Source of the DNA: JAWOLE01 sp963815655
Lineage (GTDB): Bacteria > Acidobacteriota > Thermoanaerobaculia > UBA5066 > Gp7-AA6
Reading direction: 5' to 3'
Length of the DNA stretch: 64,000 nucleotides
Assembly (NCBI GenBank): GCA_963815655.1
Contig: CAWFHK010000001.1
Span: 4,398,702-4,462,701, forward strand
The notes beneath the pieces are model-generated. The model saw nothing but the letters and a program-made list of their open reading frames with translations, ran no database searches and had not been told where the DNA came from. Below are positions 41,012-49,800 of this stretch, piece by piece. How positions within the stretch are numbered: the stretch's first letter is position 1; each line of letters begins with the position of its first letter. Position numbers and translations under genes: made by a program.

Positions 41012-42793
41012 TTGACGCTTCCGATGATGCTGGCGTTCGCTCTCCTGGCGGGCGCGCTCGTGCTCTTTGCGCTCGAGATCTACCCGGTCGACTTCGTGGC
41101 GCTCGCGATGCTCGCGGTGGTGCTCGTCTTCGGGCGGGTCCTGGGGGTCCGGCCGGAAGAGGCCATCTCGGGGTTCAGCAATCCGGCCGCGATCACGGTC
41201 CTCGCGATGTTCATCCTGAGCGGCGGCGTCGAGCGGGCAGGAACGATCCAGCGCCTGTCGCGGCGGGTCGCGCGGCTCGGATCCGGCGGAGAAGTCGGGC
41301 AGCTGCTGACGGTCGCGCTCGTCGCGGTGCCCGCCTCGATGTTCCTGAACAACACGGCCGTCGTCGCGATCCTCATGCCGATGGTCATCCGGATGGCGCT
41401 CGTCCACGGCCGTTCTCCTTCGAAGCTGCTGCTGCCTCTCTCCTACCTCTCGCAGCTCGGCGGCGTCGTCACGCTCATCGGGACGTCCACGAACATCCTC
41501 GCGAGCTCGCTCGCGCAGGGAGAAGGCCTGCCGCCGTTCGGCGTGTTCGAGTTCTCCCGGATCGGGCTCGCGGTGCTCGGGACCGGCCTGCTCTACCTGC
41601 TTCTCGTGGGGCGGCGCCTGATTCCCGACCGCCGGGGCGCGCCGGCCGGGGAAAAGGACGACGGCACGGCTGCGTACACCGCCGACGTCGTCGTGCTCGA
41701 GGGCTCGGCCTCCGTCGGGCGAAGCGTCCCCGACAGCGGGCTCGGGAAGCGGTCCGGCATCCGGGTCCTCGACGTCGTGCGCGGCGGGGAGAAGTTCGAC
41801 GCCTCTTCCACCCGGCTGACGCTGCGGCCCGGGGACGTCCTCGTGGTGGCCGGCAGGGCCGGGGATCTGCTCGGGTTGCGGGAGACGGAAGGGCTGGCCC
41901 TCGAAGCCGACAGGCACATCGAGACCCGCGAGGGCGGGGAAGACAACCGGCTGGTGGAGGCCGTCATCGGGCCGAACTCCGACCTGATCGGGGCCACGCT
42001 GCGGGGGAGCCGCTTCCACCAGCGGTTCGGCAGCGCGGTCCTCGCCATCCGCAAGCACGGCCGGCTGCTGCGCGAGCGGCTCGGGTCGGTGCGTCTCGGC
42101 TTCGGCGACACGCTGCTCCTGCGGGTGCCCGAGCGCTCCCTGGCCGCCGTCCGGCGCGAGCCCGGTTTCGTCGTCGCGGGCGAGATCGAGCACGAGCCGT
42201 ACCGCACCGAAAAGGCCCCGGTGGCCCTGGCCATCGTGGCCGCCGTCGTCGTCATCGCGGCGCTCGGCGTTCCGATCCTGGTCACGTCCATCGCCGGAGG
42301 GGTCCTGATGGTGCTGACCGGCTGCCTGAGGATGGACGAGGTCCACAACGCGATCCGGTGGGACGTGATCCTCCTGCTCGCCGGCGTGATTCCGCTCGGC
42401 CTCGCCCTCGAGCGCACGGGAGGCGCCCGGTTTCTCGCGGACCTCGTCACCCGCCACTCCTCGGGCGCCCCTCCGGTGGTCGTCCTGGGGGCGATCTATG
42501 TCGCCACGATGATCCTGACCGAGATCATCTCCAACAACGCCGCGGCGGTGGTCATGGTGCCGATCGGCATCGCGGTCGCCCGCACCCTGCAGCTCGACCC
42601 GAGGGCCTTCGTCCTGGCGATCATGTTCGCGGCCTCGACGAGCTTCTCGACGCCGGTCGGCTACCAGACGAACACCCTCGTCTATGGCCCGGGGGGGTAC
42701 CGCTTTCTCGATTTCCTGCGCGTCGGGGGGCCGCTCAATCTCCTCCTCGCGGTCGTGACGCCCCTCTTCATCGCGCTTTTCTGGGGCCTGTAG
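41012..42793 (+). CDS. SLC13/DASS-type anion transporter with two TrkA-C (RCK-C) domains
   Basis: 593 residues from TTG 41012 (GGAG eight bases upstream). The two membrane halves (1-200 and 405-593) carry the ion-transporter hallmarks 'LNNTAVVAILMPM' and 'ISNNAAAVVMVPIGIAV', the two SNT/NNT Na+ sites of the DASS fold. Between them sit two TrkA-C domains (about 215-285 and 300-375). Members carry sulfate, phosphate or dicarboxylates with Na+ or H+. The substrate is not predictable. It lies between two MscS genes. Confidence 0.85.
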   Translation: MTLPMMLAFALLAGALVLFALEIYPVDFVALAMLAVVLVFGRVLGVRPEEAISGFSNPAAITVLAMFILSGGVERAGTIQRLSRRVARLGSGGEVGQLLTVALVAVPASMFLNNTAVVAILMPMVIRMALVHGRSPSKLLLPLSYLSQLGGVVTLIGTSTNILASSLAQGEGLPPFGVFEFSRIGLAVLGTGLLYLLLVGRRLIPDRRGAPAGEKDDGTAAYTADVVVLEGSASVGRSVPDSGLGKRSGIRVLDVVRGGEKFDASSTRLTLRPGDVLVVAGRAGDLLGLRETEGLALEADRHIETREGGEDNRLVEAVIGPNSDLIGATLRGSRFHQRFGSAVLAIRKHGRLLRERLGSVRLGFGDTLLLRVPERSLAAVRREPGFVVAGEIEHEPYRTEKAPVALAIVAAVVVIAALGVPILVTSIAGGVLMVLTGCLRMDEVHNAIRWDVILLLAGVIPLGLALERTGGARFLADLVTRHSSGAPPVVVLGAIYVATMILTEIISNNAAAVVMVPIGIAVARTLQLDPRAFVLAIMFAASTSFSTPVGYQTNTLVYGPGGYRFLDFLRVGGPLNLLLAVVTPLFIALFWGL

Positions 42794-42842
42794 GGCCCGG
42801 CGGACCTTCGCGACGCCGCGGCTCGTGCGGTAGTCTCGGGGG

Positions 42843-43955
42843 ATGACGGGACTCCTGGCCTCGGGGCGGGAATGGCTCTGGTCGTCGGGCATCCTGGTCG
42901 GCGTGGTCCTGGCGTCCCTCGGGATTCACCGCATCCTCTTTTCGACGCTCGACCGGATCACGCGCCGCACCCGAAGCGTCATCGACAGCTCGTTCGTGCG
43001 GCACGCCCGCCGGCCGGCGCGGCTGCTGCTGTCCCTCGTGGCCCTGTTCGTCGCGCTGCCGGCGACGCCTCTGCCGGCGGCCCTGGAGGGGGCCCTCCAG
43101 CACGGCGTGGGTCTGGGGCTCATCGCGGCCGCGGCCTGGCTCATCGTCGCGATGACGAACGTCGCCGACGACTTCATCGAGAGCCGCTTCGACGTCTCGG
43201 CCGCCGACAACCTCGCGGCGCGGCAGTTGCGGACGCGGACGCAGGTGCTCCGGCGGATCGTGGTGGTCGTCGTCGGCGTGGTGGCCACCGGCCTGATGTT
43301 GATGACCTTTCCCGCGATCCGGGCATTCGGGACGAGCCTGCTCACCTCCGCGGGCGTCGCGGGCATCATCCTGGGCCTGGCCGCCCGGGAGACGATCTCG
43401 AACATGCTGGCCGGGCTCCAGGTAGCCCTGACGGAGCCGATTCGCCTGGACGATGTCGTGATCGTCGAGGGGGAATGGGGCCGGATCGAGGAGATCCGGA
43501 TGACCTACGTCGTCGTCCGGATCTGGGACGAGCGGCGCCTGGTCGTTCCGCTCTCGTACTTCATAGAGAAGCCTTTCCAGAACTGGACGCGAAGGACCTC
43601 GAACATCCTCGGGACCGTCTTCGTTCATGTGGACTACACGGCGCCCGTCGAGGAGGTCCGCCAGGAGCTGCACCGGATCCTGAAGGCCTCCGACCTCTGG
43701 GACGGCCGCGTCTGGAACCTGCAGGTCACGGAGTCCTCCGAGCGGACCGTCCAGCTGCGGGCGCTGATGAGCTCCCGCGACGCGCCCACGGCCTGGGACC
43801 TGCGCTGCCATGTGCGCGAGTGCCTCGTCGAGTTCCTGCAGCGGCGATATCCGGAGAGCCTTCCCCGGATCCGGGCCGAGATCCCCGGCGACCCGGACAT
43901 CCTCCGCGGACGGGCGCGGCCGTCCGAGCGGGAAGCGACGGTGGAGGATCGATGA
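42843..43955 (+). CDS. MscS family mechanosensitive channel (larger type)
   Basis: 370 residues with four N-terminal membrane helices, the pore helix 'SLLTSAGVAGIILGLAARET', the beta domain around 'LDDVVIVEGEWGRIEEIRM' and 'LVVPLSYFIEKPFQNWTRR', and a C-terminal alpha/beta domain. Similar to YbdG/YnaI-like channels. It starts at ATG 42843, and its stop overlaps the following UspA start as ATGA. Together with the gene at 40085 there are two bona fide MscS genes here. Confidence 0.9.
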   Translation: MTGLLASGREWLWSSGILVGVVLASLGIHRILFSTLDRITRRTRSVIDSSFVRHARRPARLLLSLVALFVALPATPLPAALEGALQHGVGLGLIAAAAWLIVAMTNVADDFIESRFDVSAADNLAARQLRTRTQVLRRIVVVVVGVVATGLMLMTFPAIRAFGTSLLTSAGVAGIILGLAARETISNMLAGLQVALTEPIRLDDVVIVEGEWGRIEEIRMTYVVVRIWDERRLVVPLSYFIEKPFQNWTRRTSNILGTVFVHVDYTAPVEEVRQELHRILKASDLWDGRVWNLQVTESSERTVQLRALMSSRDAPTAWDLRCHVRECLVEFLQRRYPESLPRIRAEIPGDPDILRGRARPSEREATVEDR

Positions 43956-44836
43956 ACGCGTCGACGGACGTCATCCTGGCCGCGACCAACCTGGGCCCGG
44001 ACGGCGACGAGGCCGTGCGCCAGGCGGCGGAGCTCGCCCGGCGGCAGGGTCGCCTCCTGCGCGTCTGCCACGTCGTCCCCAGTTTGACTCTCGCGCGGCC
44101 GCTCTTCCCTCAGCTCAAGCGCGCGGATGCCGAGGGAGAGCTGGGCTTCGAGGCCGCGGTCGCGGAGCAGCTCACGGAGCGGGTCGCCCGGGTGACCGGG
44201 CTCGCGGGTTCCGACTTCGGCGTCGCCGTCGTCCGGGGCTCGCCCCATGGCGGGATTCTCGGCGAAGCCGAGCGCGCCGGAGCCGGACTGGTCGTCGTCG
44301 GGGGCCGGGCCGCGCCGGAGCCGGGTCTCGCCCACACGGCCGAGCTCGTCGTGAGGTACTCGGGCTCCCCGGTTCTCGTCGCCCGCCCCTCCGCCGGGGG
44401 TGGTCCGATTCTCGCCGCCACCGATCTGTCCGAGCCCTCGCTGCCGGCCGTGGCCGCGGCCGTGGAGGAGGCGACCCGGCTTGGGTCCGGCCTCGTCGTG
44501 ATCCACGTGGTGGAGACGATGCCGGTCGGAGCCGGGCCCTTCGGGATGCCCCTGCCGGTCCCCTCTTCGGCCCAGGTCGCCGACTGGCTGGAGTCCGCCC
44601 GGTCCGAGGTGGTCGCCGCCCTCGCGCGCCTCGGCTCGACCGCCGAAGCGAGGGTCTGCGACGGACACCCGGCGCAGGCGATCCTCCAGGCCGCGCGGGA
44701 GCTGCGGACGCCGCTCGTCGTCGTCGGGACGAGAGGGAAGACCGGCCTGGAACGGATTGCGATCGGCAGCGTGGCGGAGACGGTGGCCCGGGAGTCTCCG
44801 TGCTCGGTCCTGGTCGTCCGGCTCCGATCCTCCTGA
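43952..44836 (+). CDS. tandem-domain universal stress protein (UspA)
   Basis: 294 residues as two UspA domains. Domain 1 is 'VILAATNLGPDGDEA' ... 'VLVARPSAG'; domain 2 is 'PILAATDLSEPSLPAV' ... 'VVVGTRGKTGLERIAIGS', with the Gx2Gx9G(S/T) ATP-binding pattern in domain 2 ('VGTRGKTGLERIAIGSVAE'), while domain 1 has lost it. It acts in stress survival. The ATGA overlap couples it to the MscS gene. After its stop comes a convergent gap. Confidence 0.9.
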   Translation: MNASTDVILAATNLGPDGDEAVRQAAELARRQGRLLRVCHVVPSLTLARPLFPQLKRADAEGELGFEAAVAEQLTERVARVTGLAGSDFGVAVVRGSPHGGILGEAERAGAGLVVVGGRAAPEPGLAHTAELVVRYSGSPVLVARPSAGGGPILAATDLSEPSLPAVAAAVEEATRLGSGLVVIHVVETMPVGAGPFGMPLPVPSSAQVADWLESARSEVVAALARLGSTAEARVCDGHPAQAILQAARELRTPLVVVGTRGKTGLERIAIGSVAETVARESPCSVLVVRLRSS

Positions 44837-45064
44837 TCGCCCGCGCCGGGAGGGGAGGCCGACTAACGGTTAGTTCTCAAGAGGTTGTTCCCACTCGGGG
44901 TTCTCGTCCGCGAGAATCCGCCCGGAGTCGCCGTCGTCGCCCTCTGCGGCACGCGGCCCGACGCCGGGGCGGGCTGTCAGTGGAGGTCCCGGATACTGCC
45001 GAGGGCTGCCTTGTCCACACCGACACCCCGCGCATCATGGGAACAACGTGTTGAGGCATCACAG
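44837..45064. other. convergent intergenic region with a 13-bp palindrome
   Basis: No gene is seen in these 228 bases between two converging genes. A perfect palindrome ACTAACGGTTAGT lies at 44862-44874, like a TetR-type operator, and a weaker TTCTCG-tcc-GCGAGAA inverted repeat is near 44900. An operator is unexpected where no promoter is needed, so it may be a relic of a lost gene or an unrelated structure. Confidence 0.4.
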
Positions 45065-45766
45065 CTAGAGGTCGCGGCGCGATCCGATCAGGCGTCTCCT
45101 CTTGAGGCTCCGCAGGACCCGCCGGAAACTCGGGTCACGCAGGGGGAAGCGGACCCGGTAGACGCGGCGGAAGATCGCGTACAGGATCGAACGCATCCGG
45201 CGGACGCTCACCGAGCGCATCGGACCGGAAATGGGCTCCAGGTAGAGGACCAGGGGGACCGCCGGTGTCCCCGCTCGGAGCGCCGGCTGCCGGTAGTCGA
45301 GGTCGAGGGCCAGGGCGGCGTGCCGGCGCAGGAGGTGGCGGAGCCACGGACTGCTGGCCTCGACCTCTCCCATCACGGCGTCGAGGTCCGCCCGGCCGCT
45401 GGCCCGGGCGTCCCGGCGCATCTCGGCGACCAGCCTCGTTCGCAGCCGGCTGCCGACCCGCGCGCCCTTCAGCGCGGGCTGCGACGCGAGGTATCCCACG
45501 AAGCCCACGTTGACGGCCGCCAGATAGCTGCCCGTCGCGAGCCCGACCACCCGGCCGTGCCTGCGGGCGACGAGGATGTGGATGTTGCCGGGGAACTGCA
45601 GTCCGAGCCGCTTCTCGCGGAGGAGATCGACGAAGTACCTCCGGTCGATCTTCTCCTTGGCGGGAAAGACCCGGTGGTAAAGCCGCAGCGCGTCCCGGAA
45701 GCCCGGCTGGTGATGATCCTCGAGGGACTCGATCGTGATCTCCGGATGGGCGGCGGCTCTCTTCAC
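45065..45766 (-). CDS. GNAT-fold acetyltransferase-like protein
   Basis: 233 residues. The start is GTG 45766, which overlaps the stop of the amidohydrolase gene (GTGA). The core 'VVGLATGSYLAAVNVGFVGY' then 'GSRLRTRLVAEMRRDARASGR' resembles the acetyl-CoA-binding part of N-acetyltransferases, with the usual 'RGxGxG/A' motif present in diverged form 'GARVGSRL'. The C-terminal third is rich in Arg. The acceptor is unknown. Coupled translation suggests it acts with the amidohydrolase. Confidence 0.65.
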   Translation of the reverse strand: MKRAAAHPEITIESLEDHHQPGFRDALRLYHRVFPAKEKIDRRYFVDLLREKRLGLQFPGNIHILVARRHGRVVGLATGSYLAAVNVGFVGYLASQPALKGARVGSRLRTRLVAEMRRDARASGRADLDAVMGEVEASSPWLRHLLRRHAALALDLDYRQPALRAGTPAVPLVLYLEPISGPMRSVSVRRMRSILYAIFRRVYRVRFPLRDPSFRRVLRSLKRRRLIGSRRDL

Positions 45767-46626
45767 CGGCGCGTCTCTCCGGCCGCGGCGCCGCCGGAGG
45801 GCGGGCGGCCTTCCCCTTCCCCGGGCGCGACCGGGAGCTTGAAGAGCCGGATCGCGTTCTCCGCCAGGATCATCTTCTTCATCGGCTCCGCCATTTCGAG
45901 TTTGTGGATGAAGTCCAGATAGGATTCCATGCTGGCCAGGGGCCAGTCCGTGCCGAAGAGCAGGTACCGCGGCTCCCCCGCGTAGAGGATGGCCTCCTCG
46001 ATCTGCTCCCGCATCCACTTCTCGAACTTGAAATCGAAGTCGCCGAGCACGAGACCCGAGATGTCCGTGTAGACGTTGCGGTTCTTGTAGACCACTTCCA
46101 TGCAGTCGCGCAGCCACGGGTTGCCCAGGTGGCAGATGACGATCTTCAGGTCGGGGTAGTCCACTGCCACCTCGTCGATTTCCAGCGGGTGGGCGTACTT
46201 CAGCTTTCCGCGCGGAGTGAACGTGTCTCCGCTGTGGATCATCACGGGGACGTCGTGCTCGAGGCACAGCTCGTAGATCACCTGGCACCGCTTGTCCCAG
46301 GGGTAGAAGTGCTCGTAGCCCGGGTAGAGCTTCAGGCCCTTGACCACTCCCTCCTGCAGGAGCTCGGCGGTCTCACGGAGGTCGCGTTCCCGGTAGTCGA
46401 GATAGCTCAACCCGGCGATGACCGAGACATTGGGGATGTCCTGGATCGCCTTCACCACGTCCCGGGTCGCGGGCCGGTGCACGCTCACCTTGTACGACGT
46501 GAGCACGAGCGCGTAATCGACGTGGTTCTTCTCCATGGAAGCCAGCAGGTTCTCCACGCACTCCTGCAGGGAAACCGTGTTCTCTTCGTGGTAGTTGTTC
46601 AGATGCGTGTGACAGTCGACAATCAT
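45763..46626 (-). CDS. amidohydrolase family metal-dependent hydrolase (ACMSD-like)
   Basis: 287 residues with the TIM-barrel amidohydrolase layout: 'DCHTHLNNYHE' (metal HxH), 'KGLKLYPGYEHFYP', 'PVMIHSGDTFTP' (metal His), 'ICHLGNPWLRDCMEV' and 'YLLFGTDWPLAS' (catalytic Asp). This is the ACMSD/COG2159 subtype, which includes decarboxylases and hydrolases of diverse substrates. The substrate is not known. It is followed by the GNAT gene with a GTGA overlap; 81 bases separate it from the Rieske gene upstream. Confidence 0.85.
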   Translation of the reverse strand: MIVDCHTHLNNYHEENTVSLQECVENLLASMEKNHVDYALVLTSYKVSVHRPATRDVVKAIQDIPNVSVIAGLSYLDYRERDLRETAELLQEGVVKGLKLYPGYEHFYPWDKRCQVIYELCLEHDVPVMIHSGDTFTPRGKLKYAHPLEIDEVAVDYPDLKIVICHLGNPWLRDCMEVVYKNRNVYTDISGLVLGDFDFKFEKWMREQIEEAILYAGEPRYLLFGTDWPLASMESYLDFIHKLEMAEPMKKMILAENAIRLFKLPVAPGEGEGRPPSGGAAAGETRR

Positions 46627-46707
46627 GCTCGCCCCGATCTCGAGTTTCTTCCGCGAGCGCCCGTCCTTCCCCGCGGGAAGACGCCGCTCGCCCCGGGACG
46701 AGTATAA

Positions 46708-47250
46708 CTACGCCATCTTGACGAAGGCCTTCGGGTCGCTCCACTGCCCGCGCTCGTAGAGGAACCGCATGGCCTTGTCGACGATGATCTGCCCGTCGTC
46801 GGGGGAGAGCGTGATCTCGGCGCGCTCGAGAGGCCGGGGGGTCGGTCCCTCGAAGTTGATCCCCGAGACGTAGTAGCCCGAGCCGTGGCAGGGGCACTTG
46901 AACTTGTTCTGAGCCGGGAGCCAGTTGGGCGTGCACCCGAGGTGGGTGCAGGTCGCGACGAGGGCGTAGATCGAATCGGTGTTGCGCACGATCCAGATGC
47001 CGAACTTCTCCTTCCACCGTTCGTCCACGCCGAGGCTGTAGCTCGAGGGGTCGCCGGCCTTGAAGCGCGTCGGCGGCTCGAAGAGCACGTTGGGGAACAG
47101 GAACCGCACGGTGGCCGTCAACCCCGCCGCCGTGGCGGCGGCGAAACCGATCCAGGCGAGCGTCATCCACTTGAGCGTCGAGCGCCGGGTCAGGCCGTCG
47201 ATCTCGAGGTCGTCGGCGGGAAGAGTCACCTGTCCGTGAACCGTGGCCAT
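46708..47250 (-). CDS. second Rieske [2Fe-2S] protein, standalone
   Basis: 180 residues from ATG 47250 (an in-frame upstream start at 47262 is possible). It is about 85% identical by eye to the Rieske protein at 7751: 'CTHLGC' and 'CPCHGS' boxes, the TM helix and the C-terminal 'ERGQWSDPKAF' are conserved, while the first 15 residues differ. No cytochrome b or c genes flank it. It could be an alternative subunit for the same complex expressed under other conditions. The upstream gap contains a PadR-like palindrome. Confidence 0.92.
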   Translation of the reverse strand: MATVHGQVTLPADDLEIDGLTRRSTLKWMTLAWIGFAAATAAGLTATVRFLFPNVLFEPPTRFKAGDPSSYSLGVDERWKEKFGIWIVRNTDSIYALVATCTHLGCTPNWLPAQNKFKCPCHGSGYYVSGINFEGPTPRPLERAEITLSPDDGQIIVDKAMRFLYERGQWSDPKAFVKMA

Positions 47251-47358
47251 GCATGCCCCCACGCGTCAGCAACAGAACCGCGCCTCCCGTCATTTCACCG
47301 CGGGCCCGAGGGAAAGGGTGCGTCCGCGTTGGCGGAACGGGAGGGACGAGCGACGCGA

Positions 47359-47381
47359 ACATAGATCGTACTACGATATGT
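47359..47381. promoter_or_regulatory. palindromic operator-like site 1
   Basis: ATCGTA-C-TACGAT (47365-47377) inside ACATAG...ATATGT, located between the divergent Rieske gene and the small membrane protein gene. It matches site 2 at 47678 in 11 of 13 core positions. Arms of this type (ATCGTA/TACGAT) are seen for PadR-like repressors; the regulator is not known. Confidence 0.6.
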
Positions 47382-47409
47382 CGCCGACTGCAAAGGTAAG
47401 GGGGTCGCA

Positions 47410-47670
47410 ATGACCAGGCTCAAGGTGGTCCCGATGGCGATGGCGCTGGGTGTCACGTGGGGAACGGGAATCATGCTCCTCGGCTGGGTCGCCGCGGCGG
47501 GATGGGGCTCGAAGCCCGTCGAGGTGCTTTCGAGCCTGTACCTCGGATACGGGCCGTCCTTCTTCCTGGGCGGCGTCATCGGCGGGCTCTGGGCGTTCGG
47601 AGACGCGTTTCTGGCGGGGCTGCTCCTGGCCTTCTTCTATAACGCGTTCGGGCGTTCCGCCCCCGCGTGA
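47410..47670 (+). CDS. small membrane protein, 86 aa, holin-like
   Basis: Two transmembrane helices: one near the start ('VPMAMALGVTWGTGIMLLGW') and one near the end ('FLGGVIGGLWAFGDAFLAG'), joined by a short loop 'GSKPVEVLSSLYLGYGP'. The size and two-helix topology resemble small holin-like proteins widespread in bacteria, but this assignment is weak. AAGGGGG sits just upstream of the start. It lies between two PadR-like palindromes, sites 1 and 2, and may be regulated by both. Confidence 0.6.
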   Translation: MTRLKVVPMAMALGVTWGTGIMLLGWVAAAGWGSKPVEVLSSLYLGYGPSFFLGGVIGGLWAFGDAFLAGLLLAFFYNAFGRSAPA

Positions 47671-47677
47671 TGTCCTT

Positions 47678-47700
47678 GACATATCGTTATACGATATGTC
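47678..47700. promoter_or_regulatory. palindromic operator-like site 2, overlapping a -35 box
   Basis: GACATATCGT-TAT-ACGATATGTC: a perfect 10-bp inverted repeat with a 3-bp spacer. It overlaps TTGACA (47676-47681), a consensus -35 element, and lies just before the ribosome site of the Pal-like gene. Binding here would block RNA polymerase, a typical arrangement for a repressor. Confidence 0.65.
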
Positions 47701-47721
47701 GCGAGGAAGGAGATGGAAGTC

Positions 47722-48264
47722 ATGAGGCGAGAATCCCGGATCCTCCCGGCATTGCTGACCCTCGGCGTTGTCGGCGTCCTGGCCTCCTGCAAGCACGCTC
47801 CGCCCAGGTCCGTCCCGGAAGCGCGGGAGGCGGCGACCCCCGCGCCCTCTCCCACCGTCCGGCCGACGCCCGTTGCCTCGGCGGGCGAGGACGTCCTGTC
47901 CGAAGACCTCGCGACGCTCAATCGCCGCGGCTACCTGAAGGACGCCTACTTCGACTACGACAGCTCGAGCCTTCGCGACGACGCGCGGGGCAGCCTGGCC
48001 GCCGACGCCGAGTGGTTGAAAAAGTATCCGTCCACGCGGGTGCTCGTGGAAGGACACTGCGACGAGCGCGGAACGTCCGAATACAACCTCGCCCTCGGCG
48101 ACCGCCGGGCCAACGCCGCCCGGGAGTACCTCGCCGCGCTCGGCGTGGACGGGTCCCGGATCAAGACCGTCTCGCACGGCAAGGAACGGCCCTTCTGCGC
48201 TCAACCGAACGAGGCCTGCTGGCAGGAGAACCGGCGGGCGCACTTCGTCATCACGGCGAAGTAG
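47722..48264 (+). CDS. pal: OmpA/Pal-like peptidoglycan-binding lipoprotein
   Basis: 180 residues. The start ATG 47722 is chosen because GGAAGGAG ends nine bases upstream; ATG 47713 touches the ribosome site. Lipobox 'LASC' with C23, a proline-rich linker, then an OmpA domain: 'AYFDYDSSSLRDDARGSLAA', 'VEGHCDERGTSEYNLALGD', 'RRANAAREYL' and 'SHGKERPFC', including the Asp and Arg that bind diaminopimelate. It links the outer membrane to peptidoglycan. No tol genes lie nearby. The promoter overlaps operator site 2. Confidence 0.92.
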   Translation: MRRESRILPALLTLGVVGVLASCKHAPPRSVPEAREAATPAPSPTVRPTPVASAGEDVLSEDLATLNRRGYLKDAYFDYDSSSLRDDARGSLAADAEWLKKYPSTRVLVEGHCDERGTSEYNLALGDRRANAAREYLAALGVDGSRIKTVSHGKERPFCAQPNEACWQENRRAHFVITAK

Positions 48265-48336
48265 ACCGCGTGCTCGCGCCCGCCGCCGCCCCGGGAGCCG
48301 TCCCGCGCTCACCAAAACGCCGGGTCCTGTGAGAGC

Positions 48337-49782
48337 ATGCCCGGGTTGATGTGGTTCTTTCGCCAGCGCCGCTCGCGCGAGCCGCAGCCTCCGCACCTCG
48401 CCGACGAGAGCCGCTGGTACACCGAACACACCGCCCTTCTCATCAGCACGCTGAAATGGGCGCTCCTCGGCGCGGCCGCCGGGCTCTGCGTGGGCCTCGG
48501 GACCAGGGCCTTTCTCTGGTCGTTGTCGGCTTCGGGCACTTTCGTCGCGAATCTCCGGATCGGCCCGCTGCCGTACTACTTCCTGCTCCCGCTCGCCCTG
48601 CCCGCCTGCGTGTGGCTCATCCGGACCTTCGCTCCGACGGCGAAGGGACACGGCACGGAGGCGGTCATCGCCGCCGTCCATCAGCGTTCCGGGAAGATGG
48701 ACTGGAAGGTCGCGCCCATCAAGCTCTTCGCGACGGTGCTGACGCTTGCCTTCGGCGGCTCGGTGGGCAAGGAGGGGCCTTGCGCCCAGATCGGGGCGGC
48801 GATCTCGAGCATCTTCGCCGACATCCTGCGCTTGAACGACGAAGACCGCCGCCGCCTGGTCATCTGCGGCATCGGCGGAGGCTTCGCGGCGGTCTTCGGC
48901 ACTCCCGTCTCCGGGGCTCTCTTCGGCATCGAGGTCCTCTATCTCGGGCGCATCGAGTACTCCGTCCTTTTCCCGTGTCTCGTCTCCGGCATCGTCGCGC
49001 ACCTGGTCTGCGGCGTTCGCGCCCCGATTCCCGTCCTGCACGAGTCCCTGGCGTCGTTTCGCCAGACCGAGGTCGTCTTCCTCGCGATCGGATTCGGCGC
49101 CCTCTTCGGGTTGGCGGCTCTGCTCCTCATCGAGACCATGCGGGCGTTGGAGAAAGGGCTGAGGCGGTTCGAGCGCTATCCCTACCGGGTCGCGGCCGCG
49201 GGCGGCGTCTTCCTCGCGCTCTTCTACTGGATCGCGGGCACGCAGTACGCCGGCCTCGGCACCGACACGATCGAGGCCGCCCTGTCGGGCACGGCCCGGT
49301 TCGCGCTGCTCGCCTTTCTCCTGAAGATCATCGCCTCCGCGGTCACGCTCGAGACGGGAGGGAGCGGCGGCATCGTCACGGTCCTCTTCTTCATCGGCGC
49401 CACGAGCGGCGCCTCCCTCGCGCGCGTTTTCCACCTCCCGATCGGCGCCTTCGCCGCGTTCGGGCTCGTCGCCGTCGTGGCCGCCGCCGCGAACACGCCG
49501 ATCGCGGCGGCGGTGATGGGAATGGAGCTACTGCCCGGGGACATCGGCGTCTACGCCGCCCTCGCGGCCGGAACGGCGTTCCTCATCGTCGGCCACCGCA
49601 GCGTCTACGCAAGTCAGAAGATCGGCCTGTCGAAGTCCGGGGGACTGGATGTCCGGATGGACGTCCCCATCGGAGAGCTGACCCGCGCGGGCATGCGCAT
49701 CCGCCAGGGAAGCCTGACCGAGCGGGTCCTGGGCCGTTCGCGGGAATCCCCGGGCGAGGATCCGGGGACTCCGGAGGTCTGA
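48337..49782 (+). CDS. CLC-type chloride channel/antiporter
   Basis: 481 residues with about ten intramembrane helices and the CLC selectivity motifs: 'GHGTEAVI' (GSGIP-like region), 'GKEGPCAQIG' (GREGP, keeping the gating Glu) and 'GTPVSGALFGIEVLY'. The C-terminal 'ETGGSGGIVTVLFFIGA' matches the GxFxP region, but with GIVTV. No CBS domains follow. The kept Glu suggests Cl-/H+ exchange or a related anion carrier. It is in keeping with the osmotic-stress theme. ATG 48349 is an alternative start. Confidence 0.9.
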   Translation: MPGLMWFFRQRRSREPQPPHLADESRWYTEHTALLISTLKWALLGAAAGLCVGLGTRAFLWSLSASGTFVANLRIGPLPYYFLLPLALPACVWLIRTFAPTAKGHGTEAVIAAVHQRSGKMDWKVAPIKLFATVLTLAFGGSVGKEGPCAQIGAAISSIFADILRLNDEDRRRLVICGIGGGFAAVFGTPVSGALFGIEVLYLGRIEYSVLFPCLVSGIVAHLVCGVRAPIPVLHESLASFRQTEVVFLAIGFGALFGLAALLLIETMRALEKGLRRFERYPYRVAAAGGVFLALFYWIAGTQYAGLGTDTIEAALSGTARFALLAFLLKIIASAVTLETGGSGGIVTVLFFIGATSGASLARVFHLPIGAFAAFGLVAVVAAAANTPIAAAVMGMELLPGDIGVYAALAAGTAFLIVGHRSVYASQKIGLSKSGGLDVRMDVPIGELTRAGMRIRQGSLTERVLGRSRESPGEDPGTPEV

Positions 49783-49800
49783 GCGGCCGGGCCGCCGCCC

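Noticed and set aside
44885..45060. Small gene in the convergent gap
   Set aside because: No ribosome site or protein-like pattern is seen; frames are short and of low complexity.
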